Shown here one piece after another: positions 46,901 through 58,343 of a stretch of 64,000 nucleotides of DNA. The notes under the pieces were generated by a model. That model did no database searches. It had not been told where the DNA came from and was given only the letters and a program-made list of their open reading frames with translations. Source of the stretch: Juglans regia (lineage: Eukaryota > Streptophyta > Magnoliopsida > Fagales > Juglandaceae); NCBI RefSeq assembly GCF_001411555.2, contig NC_049911.1, positions 5,588,209-5,652,208 of the forward strand, given 5' to 3'. Each line of letters begins with the position of its first letter. Position 1 is the first letter of the stretch. The position numbers and the translations under genes were made by a program.

Positions 46901-48778
46901 TAATTGAAGAATCTAAAAAAACTCAAGTTTAAATGCACATATATACGTACCTTTGATAGAAAGGGGCCCTTCGATTTCGTTGGTACTTAGGTTCAAAGAC
47001 TTGAGGGTTGGGAGGGCGCCCAAAACTCTGAAAATTTGCTTCCCGAAGTGATTGGAACTTAAATCTAAGTGCTTTAGCTTGCTCAGTTTAGAAAAACCAT
47101 GGAATTCTGAAGAAAAAAATATATCAATTGTTAAATTCAATAACACAATAATATCCTTCTAGTTCTAGTACTAATTAGTACAATAATTAGAAAAACCATG
47201 CACACCCTTGTCCTTTTGTGAAGTTTTGGAATTACCTTTGGGTGTTAAGCCGTCAGCAGTGAGACCATTGCTACTTAAATTCAACGTCTCCAAGTTTTCT
47301 AACGCCGATAATTCTGCACAAAATAAAACATAGAAAATAAAACAGGATGATGCATGGGAATTCAGTACTGCAAATTATATAAACTAATAAAACAGATCAA
47401 CATGCATGCGTGCCTTGGGCAGGTAAGTGTCCTTCCATCCCAAGTCCGGCAAGATTCAGATTCCTAAGGGATGATGATTTGACTCCAGTACTCAACGATG
47501 ATATGGTGCTCCTGTTGAAATTAGTGTAACTAATATCCAATGTCTCCAGGTTCTCTAACCTTGACAAGCTTTTCGAACCTGTACTTTTACATATTTCGTA
47601 AAATTAAAAAGCAAATATGCAATCATCGATAGTATTTACAAGAAAAGCAGTATTTCAGATCATGTTATAAGCAAGATATGCACAATTGGAACTTTAATTT
47701 TGGGCGAAACTTCGTAATCAAAAGATGTGAAACTAGCCTACCTTAAAATTGTATCTACTATCAATATTTTATAAAAAGATTGTTGTATCTTAAAAAAGAA
47801 AGTCCAAAGGATAATCAGAAATCTATATAAAGAGAAAGAAGAATGCATACAAGAATACCTGCAGCTGTTGCCCAATTTCCCAAATGATTATTATACGCAA
47901 GAACCAATGTGGTAAGGGATGAAAGTTGAGTTAGGGATGGTAAAATGCTGTCATCAAAGTAATTAGAAGCGAGGTTCAATACTTCCAACCTTCTCAACAC
48001 AGCTAGCCTTTCAAAACCTGCAAGAAGATTATAGGAAAGAAAGCAAAGAGAAAGGAAGGCTAGCTGTAAGGACTGAACACAAGAAAAATGCACCAAATAT
48101 CTCTTCCTTGTTCTTCCTTATTTGACGCGTGGCCTTTTGCTTCCCTTGTTTATTTTTTCTTTTTAATTCCATTGTATCAAAATTAAGAATTCGGATACCA
48201 CATGGTTAATCAAGGTCAACTAAAACAAAATTAAACAAATTTGTTAATTTAAAGCATGGGTATAAATAATTAACTCATTTCTACTACCTACGGACACATC
48301 CCTTATATTTTATTTTATTTTTTGTTTAATTTGTTGTAGTGTGAAAGTTAAAAACCAAACCTTCATTAGCTATGCAACCACCAATTTCATTGCCGGACAA
48401 ATCAAGACTCGTTAGCTCCTTGAAGGGCCGAAACAGGGACACATTTAGTAACCAAGTTGTATCGGTGAGAAAGCCTTGCCTTATATCGTCGAGGGAGAGT
48501 TCAATGACATGACCCGTGGTGGAGTTACACAAGACTCGCTCCCAACCACAGCAGTCACTGCTCATTCGATCTGCGTCTTCAATCCAGGAGGGAAGACGGT
48601 GGCCAATGTGATAATCGGATTTCAGAAACGCCTTCAGTCGTAATAGACCAATCCTCTCTTCCTCCAAGCAACCTTTGTGCTCACTGAATTGCACAAACAT
48701 CACTAATCCCCACATCAAACAATTCACCAAGGGCCACGGCCTCCTGATTGGAAAACATTGCCGCAGACCTCGGTTCAT
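43912..48778 (-). CDS. Leucine-rich-repeat receptor-like protein, eight exons
   Basis: Exons (minus): 48778-48361, 48017-47859, 47578-47414, 47313-47236, 47106-46951, 46767-46693, 46539-46393 and 46133-43912. All introns are phase 1, and the joined frame is open for 1139 residues. The order is leader (about 16-35), LRR N-cap (GCLEEERIGLLRLKAFLKS, SDCCGWERV), about 30 LRRs, a non-LRR island (FSQTYATFTMWYM to QVEVQIVTKYR), further LRRs, C-cap (FLCGPPLENGC), one membrane helix (about 1078-1102) and a short basic tail. No kinase is present. The family (Cf-9/AtRLP type) binds extracellular ligands and signals through SOBIR1/BAK1-type partners in immunity or development. Intron 3 has a GC donor; the other donors are GT. 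It is intact by reading; expression is unknown. Confidence 0.88.
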
Positions 48779-49240
48779 GATTTCTTGCTAATTAATCAGC
48801 TTGTTTTTGTGTTGGTAGCAGCTAGGCACAAAATACTCACTCTAATTTTATCCACCTTTATTCGATAGTGAGAGCACTAACTAGACCGCGTGAAATACAG
48901 GACTCTGGACTGTTCATTGGCTCAACTTTTTAAAGTTAGAACTTAGAAACACTAATTATTTCCACGTTGATGTGGACTGATTCCACCACATACGCCAAAG
49001 ACTTTTAAAAGTGGAAGATGACCTGAGTTGCTAGACCGCTTGAAAGACTTTCTATTTCCATATTGACTTGGACTAATATTTACACCCACATCTTACTCCG
49101 TAGAAAATGCCTTAATATCCACATTTATTTCACATGGACTGTCGGTTTCAGTTTAGAATATTTGGAAATTCATGTTCATTTTCTGTCAAATTAGCTTATA
49201 TATACAGCCACGGATCTTGATAATACCAGTACTGGTTTTT
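48779..49240 (-). promoter_or_regulatory. Upstream region of the receptor-like protein
   Basis: It matches 17123-17366 and 30285-30620 piece by piece, so the duplicated unit included at least 460 bases of 5' flank. TATATATA at 49199-49206 is a possible TATA box, but it is about 420 bases from the ATG. Confidence 0.55.
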
Positions 49241-49624
49241 GGGGGCCAGCTTGGATCAAATTGCCGGAACAGATGTAGAAACTGAAAAGAAATGATAGAC
49301 CGAATTAAGTTACTCTTATGGAAATTGCTTGGAATGTATTCAACTCTTTTTTTTTTTTTTGAAAACAGAATGTATTCAACTCTTGTTGTGCTAGCTATAT
49401 TGATCTCTGAGTTAGAAGAGTTCCAAACTCATTGCCACCTATGTAACTCTTGACAACAAAACATCTTATAATATGTTGCAAGGGGTATGTATCTAAGGAG
49501 TTGGTTAAAGTGATTTTTAATTCCAAGTGTTAGACGGGTTTTATTTGGTTTGACGAAAACCAAATTATCCATAGCTTTACAAGGTGAATGGACAACTGTT
49601 GCACTAGAATCTCTTCAAGTAATA
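49241..49624. other. Spacer between the receptor flank and the big solo LTR
   Basis: No gene. A T run lies at 49346-49360, and GAATGTATTCAACTCTT is repeated on both sides of it, a possible small retroposed insertion. Confidence 0.4.
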
Positions 49625-50321
49625 ATTTCTGTAATACCAGGTCCAGCAAGTCTATTGAATATTTTTGAGCTCACGAATGAAAGGCCCATTTGAGTTCCAC
49701 CGCCTGGCCTAATTTTCTTTCAGTAAAACAAATACTTTCATGACTTCGTACCACCTTATTTTTTTTATTATTCCCCTTAAACTGCAGCAGTCCACGTTAC
49801 ACCACTAAATGCACATCTCTATCCCTCACATTTACCACCGTGAACAAGCCACGCCGTCCCAGCTCCACCACAGCCCGGTTACCCTTTCACTCGGAGACGA
49901 ATAAATTTTTCTCCACCGCACGGCTCCTGCATCACCAGCCCACACACAGAGCCTCCACTTCACGGCACAACAGCTCCGAGCATCTGGACGAGATTTCCCT
50001 CACACGGGAGAAGACACCGACGCCACCACCCCTCCCCCATCTCGCGGAAAACCCAACCGTTTATCCCCTGTTTTAGCTCCCGAAAACAGAGCACCGTCCC
50101 TGTTGGAATACCACAGACCGACGCCCTCTCAGCCACCGTGACCATCCGAGTGCCACCCTAGTTTCCCAGCTGCTATCACTGCTCCTCCGTGTCGCTGCCG
50201 AAAGGCTCCCCTTAACGCCTCGGTAAGTCACTGCCACCCCTCCGTCTCTCTCTCTCTCGGTATTAACTTCTTCCTCATGCCGTGATTACTCTCTCTCCAT
50301 TCTCTCATCTTTCTCTCAGTG

Positions 50322-51021
50322 TGTTAAGAACTCAGTAATGGTTCTGCTCTTGTGGATGATTGTATGTAAAATGAGTAATGAATGCAGATGTCGTGTATTG
50401 GTAGAATGGATAAGATAACTCTATCTGTTAAGGGCTCGATATTGGTCTGTAATCTTGCGGATGTTAGAATGTATGAAGAACAATGGATGAACAGGTAGTG
50501 TATAGATGGAATGGAGATGATGAACACTAGATGTTTGAATAAATGCGGAAGGCCATAGTATTGATACGGGAGTACTTCGAGGGCTCCCAGACCTCCACAA
50601 AATCCACTTTTCACAGAAAATATTCCTTGATACCACATCCCACTACCTTCCCTGCCTTAAACGATTTCTCTAACAGAATTCAAATTAAACTAACTTGACC
50701 TCCCCCGCATGAAAGTAAATGACAGACCACTTATGAAAAACAGCAAACAGATAGATGAACGCACCGTTTGGAACAATTCCAAACGCTGCGTTTTACAGAC
50801 TCACTAATTAACCAACATTTAAAACGGTGCGCAGCACCCAACCTATCTAATAAAAACATCCCTACGGTGCGTTTTGTTCTTCATCCTCAAACTGCACGAC
50901 GTCGTTCCAGCTTTATCCATTACTTCAAGTCTATCTTCTTCATTTCGACAGATCCTGTCTTTGACTCCCGTAACTCCCTTCTGTCTCCTTCTCCGCATCT
51001 GCCATAAACGGGACCTTAACA
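50322..51021 (-). repeat. 3' LTR of chromovirus B
   Basis: 700 bases. A 12-bp insertion (about 51004-51015) relative to the other copy lies near the end. The minus strand at 51042-51022 (GAAGAGGGAGAG) is the polypurine tract. Confidence 0.92.
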
Positions 51022-51059
51022 ATCTCTCCCTCTTCAAAAAACCTTGCCCACAAGGTGTG

Positions 51060-53092
51060 GGTAAAGGTCTCTAAGCTTCATCAACACTTCCCATGTACTT
51101 TCTTCCGTTGGTAACCCACTCCATTTGACTAACACTTCCGTAACCGCGCGATCCCCTTGTCTTCTTACTCTCCTTTCTAAAATTTCTTCCGGATCCGGTT
51201 GTATCTCCCCCGAAGAGTCAGTGGGAGGAAGGGTCTGAAGGATGGGAACTCAAGATCCCACCTTCTTCTTCAAGCAAGACACGTGAAATGTGGGGTGGAT
51301 CTTGGAATTTTCGGGAAGCTTGAGTCTGTAAGCCACTGATCCGACCCTATCTTCCACCTGGAACGGCCCGTAGTACCTTGGAGAGAGCTTCAGATTCTTC
51401 CTCAAAGCTAGGGTTTTTTGGCGATACGGCTGAAGCTTGAGGTAAACCCAATCCCCTTCTATGAATTCTCTCTCAGTTCTTTGCTTGTCAGCGTAAAGCT
51501 TCATCCTTTATTGTGCCTCTGTTAAATTTTGCTTGAGTACATTGATAACTTGATCTCTGTTGTTGAGGTACTGATTTGCTGCTTCATTTGTAACTGTGCC
51601 GGGTATGTAGGATAGAAGAGTGGTTGGGTTTTGGCCGTAGACAACCTGGTAGGGGGTCATTTTAGTGGCGGTATGATAGGAGGTATTATACCACCACTCA
51701 GCCATTGGAAGCCAATTAACCCATACCTTAGGTTTGGAGCCCGCATAACAACGTAGGTAGGTCTCTACACATTTATTCACTGCTTCGGTTTGGCCATCTG
51801 ATTGCGGGTGGTAAGCTGAACTGAAGTCTAGTGATGATCCTTGTGCTGTGAAGATAGCCTTCCAGAAATTACTTAGAAAAATTGGGTCCCTATCTGACAC
51901 CACAGACGTAGGGCACCCGTGTAACTTAAAAACATTTTTCATAAACTCTTCTGCTACTACTTGGGCAGTATACGGATGAGCCAGGGGTATAAAATGGTTG
52001 TACTTAGTGAGTCGATCCACCACCACCAATATCACACTGAAACCTTTTGACACTGGTAGCCCCTCTACAAAATCAAGTGATATATCAGTCCAAGGTTGGC
52101 TGGGAATGGGGAGTGGCTGGAGTAACCCCGCGGGATGTACTGTCTCATTCTTCATAATCTAACAAATATCACACTCTTGAACTAGCCTCTTTATGTCACC
52201 TTTCATTCCCTTCCAGAAAAAATCCATTTTGGCCCTCTTATAAGTTTTCAAGTACCCCAAATGGCCTGCTTGTGGGTTATTATGGATAAATTGCAACACT
52301 TTTTTTTTTTAAATCATAATCTTCAGGTAATACAATACGTCCCTTTTTTAGAATAATCCCTTGTCTTAAGAAATACCCCTTAGGCACATCCAGGTTTGCC
52401 TTGAGCTGATCAAGCAACATAATCATCTCACATGATTCTTGATAACTATGTTTTAACTCATCTAACCATGAAGGGGTAGGAAAAGATAGTATGGCTGCAT
52501 ATTCCCCTTTGCATAGGCCTTCCATTCTTCTTGAGAGTGCATCCGCCACCTTATTTTCTTTTCCTTTCTTATACTCAATAGAAAATTGATAGCCCATCAA
52601 CTTGGCCACCCATTTTTGCTGCATTTCAGTTCCTATTCTTTGTTCCAGCAAGTATTTCATCGCTTCTTGGTCGGTTTTAATAATAAAAACTTGACCAAGC
52701 AAATAAGTCTTCCATTTTTGAACTGCTGTCACAAGGGCCAAGAGTTCCTTTTCGTATGTTGATAGTAACAAGGCCTTCCCCTTCAGCCCCTTACTCATAT
52801 AGGAAATGGGTTGCCCAGCTTGCATTAACACGGCACCCAACCCCATTCCACAAGCATCACACTCAATAGTAAAGGGACTATTAAAATCAGGTAACCTCAA
52901 CACGGGAGGCTGTGATACAGCCTGTTTCAGCTCCTCGAAGGCCTTCTTAGCCTTGCCATTCCACTCAAAAGAATTCTTTTTTAACAATTCGGTCAATGGG
53001 GCTGCAATGGTCCCGTATCCTTTTATGAACTTTCGATAATAACCCGTTAACCCTAGGAATCCCCTTAGGGCCTTCACGTTCTTAGGCTCGGG
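51060..53092 (-). pseudogene. Chromovirus B RNase H, integrase and chromodomain
   Basis: Minus strand: the end of reverse transcriptase and RNase H at 53077-52400 (GFLGLTGYYRKFIKGY, FTIECDACGMGLGAVLMQ, ENKVADALSRR). The integrase H2C2 finger is at 52300-52150 (IHNNPQAGHLG, CDIC). The integrase core is at 52120-51700 (DISLDFVEGLP, SDRDPIF, SAYHPQSDGQTE: a complete DDE triad). The C-terminal part is at 51504-51250, and the chromodomain at 51210-51080 (EEILERRVRRQGDRA, VKWSGLPTEESTWE). Breaks are a stop before EPKNVKALRG, a frameshift in an A run at 52300-52311, and stops at about 52154, 51505 and 51248. The stops fit single C-to-T or G-to-A changes. Confidence 0.88.
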
Positions 53093-54535
53093 TCATTCTA
53101 ACATGGTGGCAATTTTAGAGGGGTCGGCCATTACTCCATTCGCATTAATGACATGGCCTAAGTATTCGATTTCTCCCACAACAAACCTGCACTTGGACCT
53201 CTTAGCAAACAATGAATTCTGTTCCAGCAGTGATAACACTTGTTTCAAATGGTTCAAATGTTCCTTTCTAGACCGGCTGTACACCAATATATCATCAAAA
53301 AAAACCAGCACGAATTTCCTCAAAAACGGTTTAAAAACATCATTCATTAACCCTTGAAACGTGGCCGGGGCATTAGTTAAACCAAAAGGCATTACCAAGA
53401 ACTCGTAATGCCCTTCATGTGTTTGGAAAGCTGTTTTTGGAATGTCATCCACTGCCACTCTCACTTGGTGGTATCCGGACCTTAAATCCAGCTTAGAAAA
53501 CACAACTGAACCAGCCAACTCATCCAACAGTTCATCAATCACAGGAATGGAAAATTTTGCCTTCACTGTTTCTTTATTAAGAGCTCGATAATCCACACAA
53601 AGTCTCCAACTCCCATCGGCCTTTCTTACTAGTAAAACAGGAGATGAAAAGGGGCTCATGCTTGGTCTAACAACTCCAGATTTTAACAATTCAGCAACAA
53701 TCTTTTCTATCTCAGTTTTTTGGTAATACGGGTATCGGTATGGCCTATTAGCAATGGGTTGAGTGCCTTCCTTAAGGACAATTTTATGGTCATATTTTCT
53801 GGTTGGTGGTAACCCCTCCGGCTCCTTAAAAACCCCTCCCAACTCAGCCAATAGTTTGGTAAATTCAGGATCTAACACTTCCTCTTTTTGCTCTTTTACT
53901 TCTTGGGTCATGATTTGTAACAAAATCCCCATGCTCTTAGCCGTGGTGGCCTTGAGCAGCTTGTGTCCATCTTCTACCACAGATGGGTTTAATTTCAACC
54001 CCTTCAATTCCACACTTTTTCCTCCATATATAAAACCCATCAACAACTTCGAAAAATTCCACGTTATAGTGTCTAACGTAACCAGCCATTGAATGCCCAA
54101 TACAATATCACAGCCAGCAAGATTTAATAAATGAAGAGAAGGTTGGAACACTATACCTTGCACTTTTAATCTCACTTCCTTGCATACCCCATCGCTCCTC
54201 AAACTTTGTCCATTAGCCACCCTTACATTCAAGTTGCTGGAAGCATCAATAGGCAGCTTTAACTTAGTTATCAAAGTGGACTCCACAAAGTTGTGTGAGC
54301 TCCCCGAGTCCACTAGGATTACGACAGGTTCTCCCATCAAAGTTCCTATTAAACGCATGGTACTCATGGTGGGTGTTCCTGTAATGGCTGCTAGAGAAAT
54401 TTCAGGTGCTTCCACATTAGTCTCAGCCACTCCTATTTCATCTTCCGCGACCTCTACCACTACTGGTTCTTTCCGAGCTTCAAGTAACTCTTCATCCACT
54501 TGCATCAAGTAGATTCTAGGGTTCTTACACGTGCT
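53093..54535 (-). pseudogene. Chromovirus B protease and reverse transcriptase
   Basis: The minus-strand frame is open from the gag frameshift to 53093. It begins CKNPRIYLMQ (the end of the zinc-knuckle region), followed by protease with VILVDSGSSHNFVE and GCDIVLGIQWLVTLDT. Reverse transcriptase comes next, with KADGSWRLCVDYRALN, FSKLDLRSGYHQVRV, FLVMPFGLTNAPATFQ and VFFDDILVYS (both catalytic aspartates kept), ending YLGHVINANGVMADP. The frame closes at a TGA that replaces an expected tryptophan. Protease and reverse transcriptase look chemically intact; only the connection to neighbouring domains is lost. Confidence 0.88.
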
Positions 54536-55466
54536 GTGGGTTCCATTTCTCATCACAGTGATAGCATAACCCTTTTTTTCTCTTTTCATCCATTTGAATG
54601 GACGAAACCTTCTTCGTTCCCCCCCATGGTTTTTGCCATTTAGTGCTGTTTCCTTCACCCGAGTAAGATCCACAGCTGTAACCTCCTCCTACCATTGGAC
54701 TAATTTTATCTACCCCCACCTTGCTGGATTTCTTGGAACTTGCAAGGTATTCTTCTTGTATTTTAGCCAATGCGTACGCAACACTTAAACTAACCGGATT
54801 GAACATGCGGATAGGAAGACGGATCTCATCTTTCAACCCACTTAGGAAACAACTTAGCTTGTGCACATCGGATAATCCTCTTAACCGATTAGAAAGGGCC
54901 TCAAACTGTGCTTGATAAGCAGCTATAGAACCTGTTTGTTTCAAACGAGTCAGTGCCTCCATGGGGTCATCGTAAGCTGTTGGTCCAAACCGAATTAGTA
55001 ATGACCTTGCAAAGGTATCCCAATCCCGAAATTGACCCCCTTCCAATGCCTCTTGGTACCACACAAGAGCCTCTCCATCCATATAATAGGAAGCCATGAG
55101 CAAACGGTGAGGTAGAGGTGTTTGATGAAATTCAAAATAGTGATTGGCTTTAAAGAGCCAAGCTGCTGCATTATCACCATGGAAATGGGGAAAATCCAAT
55201 TTAACTCCCCTCAAGTTTGGCCTTCTGAGGTCATCTTGGTCATGGTCATTTTGGAAATGGATGTGTTCTTGGTGATGGTCTCTGTTTTGGGGAACTTGGG
55301 TATTTTGGGCTAGGACAATGGTACGTACCAGGTCATTTAACTGCTGTATATCTATTTTCAGGTCTTGCATTGTTTGATGATGATAGATGTTCTGCTGTTG
55401 AATCTCCTGCACCTGCTGATTGAGGGCCTCATATTGCTGATTTTTGGAGCATGTGTTGTCGGCCAT
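54525..55466 (-). pseudogene. Chromovirus B gag
   Basis: From ATG at 55466 the frame is open for 313 residues. A glutamine-rich coiled coil (about 5-50) is followed by the gag core (DFPHFHGDNAAAWLFKANHY, GEALVWYQEA, YQAQFEALSNRLRGL) and the first half of a zinc knuckle (LCYHCDEKWNPQHV). A small indel at about 54535 then moves the frame, so the second half (CKNP) lies in the protease-RT frame. The gag structural region itself is complete. The start lies 15 bases from the PBS. Confidence 0.88.
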
Positions 55467-55480
55467 AGGAACTGCTGCTT

Positions 55481-55490
55481 GCTGATACCA
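55481..55490 (-). other. Primer-binding site of chromovirus B
   Basis: The minus strand reads TGGTATCAGC two bases after the LTR end, complementary to the 3' end of a Met tRNA. Confidence 0.85.
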
Positions 55491-55491
55491 C

Positions 55492-56179
55492 TGTTAAGAA
55501 CTCAGTAATGGTTCTGCTCTTGTGGATGATTGTATGTAAAATGAGTAATGAATGCAGATGTCGTGTATTGGTAGAATGGATAAGATAACTCTATCTGTTA
55601 AGGGCTCGATATTGGTCTGTAATCTTGCGGATGTTAGAATGTATGAAGAACAATGGATGAACAGGTAGTGTATAGATGGAATGGAGATGATGAACACTAG
55701 ATGTTTGAATAAATGCGGAAGGCCATAGTATTGATACGGGAGTACTTCGAGGGCTCCCAGACCTCCACAAAATCCACTTTTCACAGAAAATATTCCTTGG
55801 TACCACATCCCACTACCTTCCCTGCCTTAAACGATTTCTCTAACAGAATTCAAATTAAACTAACTTGACCTCCCCCGCATGAAAGTAAATGATAGACCAC
55901 TTATGAAAAACAGCAAACATATAGATGAACGCACCGTTTGGAACAATTCCAAACGCTGCATTTTACAGACTCACTAATTAACCAACATTTAAAACGGTGC
56001 ACAGCACCCAACCTATCTAATAAAAACATCCCTACGGTGCGTTTTGTTCTTCATCCTCAAACTGCACGACGTCGTTCCAGCTTTATCCATTACTTCAAGT
56101 CTATCTTCTTCATTTCGACAGATCCTGTCTTTGACTCCCGTAACTCCCTTCTGTCTCCTTCTCCGCATCTGCCTTAACA
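55492..56179 (-). repeat. 5' LTR of chromovirus B
   Basis: 688 bases, TGTTAAG...CTTAACA. It differs from the 3' copy by five substitutions and the 12-bp indel. It should contain the element's promoter. Confidence 0.92.
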
Positions 56180-56684
56180 CAGTGCACTGCCGTCGGGACA
56201 GCCACCTTCACTTGCGCAGCCCGTCAAGCCTTACCCCTCCATGCATATCTCGGTTTTAGTTGTAAGTCCATGTCGCTGCACTTCAATTCATTTGTTTTCA
56301 TGTTTGCTGACTTAAAGAGTTATATATTTATATAGGTAATTATGTAACCTAATAGAATAGGCGTTATTACCGTTATGCCCTTTTATCATGTTTTCAAATT
56401 ATAAGTATTAGAGAAGCTATTGCATAGTTGGTCAACTAAAAAAATAAAATTACATTATTACCTTTACGTTACAAGTTACATTCTTGTGTTTTAAAGTTTT
56501 AAGTATATTTTCTCTTTAATATGTATTTGTAAATTCTAAGTTTTCCATGTTTATAGAAATTATTTTGGTAAGTTAATTTTATTTGAAGTAAAGTTTTCTT
56601 TCAAAAGTAAGTGATAATGTAATAATTTTATTATGTTCTAGTTTATTAAATAAGTTAGAATTTAATACTTTAGTCAGAGATTTA

Positions 56685-56864
56685 GGATGCGTTTGGATGT
56701 TGAATTGAGTTGAGTTGAGTTGAGTTGAAATGATAAAATATTGTTAAGATATTATTGTTTATTATTATTATTATTTTGAGATTTGAAAAACTTGAATTGT
56801 TTATTATATTTTATGTTGAGATTTGAAAAAGTTATTGAAATGAGTTGAACTTCCAAACGAAGCC
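56685..56864. mobile_element. Tourist-like MITE in the big solo LTR
   Basis: The ends GGATGCGTTTGG and (reverse complement) GGCTTCGTTTGG enclose 180 bp, with tandem GAGTT units (TTGAGTTGAGTTGAGTTGAG) near the left end. TTA precedes it; CTT follows, so the duplication has one or more changes. Same family as 41984-42183. Confidence 0.75.
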
Positions 56865-58343
56865 CTTGGAATTTGGGAAGTGTTAATAATCTTGGGATTT
56901 CGTGAATTTAGGTTTTTGAAGAATTAAAATAAGTTATTTTAGCATCTTAGGCTTAAATATCGAAATACGTGGATTGAGAATTTATGGAAGTTACGTAACT
57001 ATTTTATAGGTGACGGTTAATATTTGTCCAGCACTGTTGTATAAAAATTCTGAAAAGTTAAAAAGTTTAGGTAAGCGGAGTTCCTATGCTAGAATTTGCA
57101 TAAAAATAAAATGGGTTAAGGTTGATTTGTGGAAAATATGCATGTTTTGTTATGAAAAGAAATTTTGAAACGACTTCAGTTATTTGTTTTGCATGACTGC
57201 TGAAATTCTGTATAAGAATAAAATATTTTCTGGCATGACTGCTGTAGACATGAGCTTATTTTGGTATTTTGTTTCTGAACTATGCAAAAGAGAGCGAATA
57301 TGAAATTTTGTGCATAAATTATATTTTTGTGATCTGATTCTGTTCTATTCTGAAAATGTTCTGTACTCTGATATGATATGATGTGATTTCTGAAACATTT
57401 GACATGACATTCTATTTTTGTTCTGTTTAGACCTTACCATGGGTGTAAAACTGTGGCCTCTATTCGGGTTGGTACTACCTTTTCTGTTTCTGATACACCC
57501 ACTTTGGAAACAAAGTAGTTTTATGCGTGGTCTTTCCTATGTGCATACTCAGGGCTTCGAGAATAATAAGGGGAAGATTCACATTTTGTTTCTGCTCGGT
57601 TGGCCACTGGGATTTGCAAAACCCTACCACGGGGGTTAAACATGAAATTCTATTCTAATATGATGTTTCAGTTGTGTTGTGCCAAAGGGATTTTGATTAT
57701 GGATATTTATGAACTTTCACTCTGATATTTTTGATAACATGTTATGATTCTGCATTCTGAAAATAAAAATATTTTGTTATGCATTCTGAACTCTGTAAAT
57801 GCTCATGTTTGCATACTAGTATATGTTTTCTGCTTACTGAGTTGTTAATAACTCACCCCTTATCTCCATAATATTTTTCAAATAATTTTGATGCATCAGC
57901 TGAAAGTCAGGAATAGAGGTGCTAGCAAGTTTTGTTAATCATAGAAGATTGAGTGCCTGAGGGTACAAGGATTTTTTTTGGAGAGTCTGTTTGGTAGTGT
58001 TGATATTTTATGTTGCTTTAGTATTTTCAGTCATGGATACTTTGAAGTATATATGAAAATGTTAATGTATATTATTGAGGTACTTTTGTTGTGTCCTTAT
58101 GTAGGAACATGGATAATTGTGTTGAATAAATATGTTAATATTTTATGGAGACTGGGTTATTTTTTTAAAGTATTACTGGGGATGATTTTAGGTGACATGA
58201 GTTAAGTCTCCGAACCACGGGGACGGGGCGTTACAATTTCACATGGTTGTAAATGGTTGTAATTTCAGGCAAGAAGATCTTTTGTTTCCTTACTTGTTTC
58301 TTCTGTGTATTAAAGACCTTATTTCTTTATTTAAAAGAACTGT

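Larger units (their letters stand above)
50322..56179 (-). mobile_element. Chromovirus B (Ty3/Gypsy), recent insertion
   Basis: A 5858-bp complete element with LTRs at 50322-51021 and 55492-56179, flanked by CAGTG (50317-50321 and 56180-56184). The LTR ends TGTTAAG and CTTAACA are perfect inverted repeats. The Met-type PBS (TGGTATCAGC) is at 55490-55481, so it reads leftwards. Gag, protease, reverse transcriptase, RNase H, integrase and chromodomain are all present in order, but two frameshifts and about four stops prevent a full polyprotein. The LTRs differ by five substitutions and one 12-bp indel (about 0.7%), so it inserted recently. It lies inside the solo LTR 49630-58235. Confidence 0.92.
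49630..58235. mobile_element. Solo LTR of about 2.74 kb, containing chromovirus B
   Basis: The sequence starts TGTAATACC and ends GGGGCGTTACA (inverted-repeat ends). It is flanked by the perfect duplication ATTTC (49625-49629 and 58236-58240). Without chromovirus B and its 5-bp duplication it measures 2743 bp, and it has no internal retrotransposon genes. A GC- and CT-rich segment lies at 49830-50320. A block with TACCATGGGTGTAAAACTG at 57435-57650 is like that in long plant chromovirus LTRs. A MITE (56685-56864) is nested too. It lies about 850 bases upstream of the receptor-like protein start codon. Confidence 0.85.

Noticed and set aside
50324..50638. A 104-codon open frame repeated at 55494-55808
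   Set aside because: It lies in both LTRs of chromovirus B; its conservation reflects recent LTR identity, not coding.
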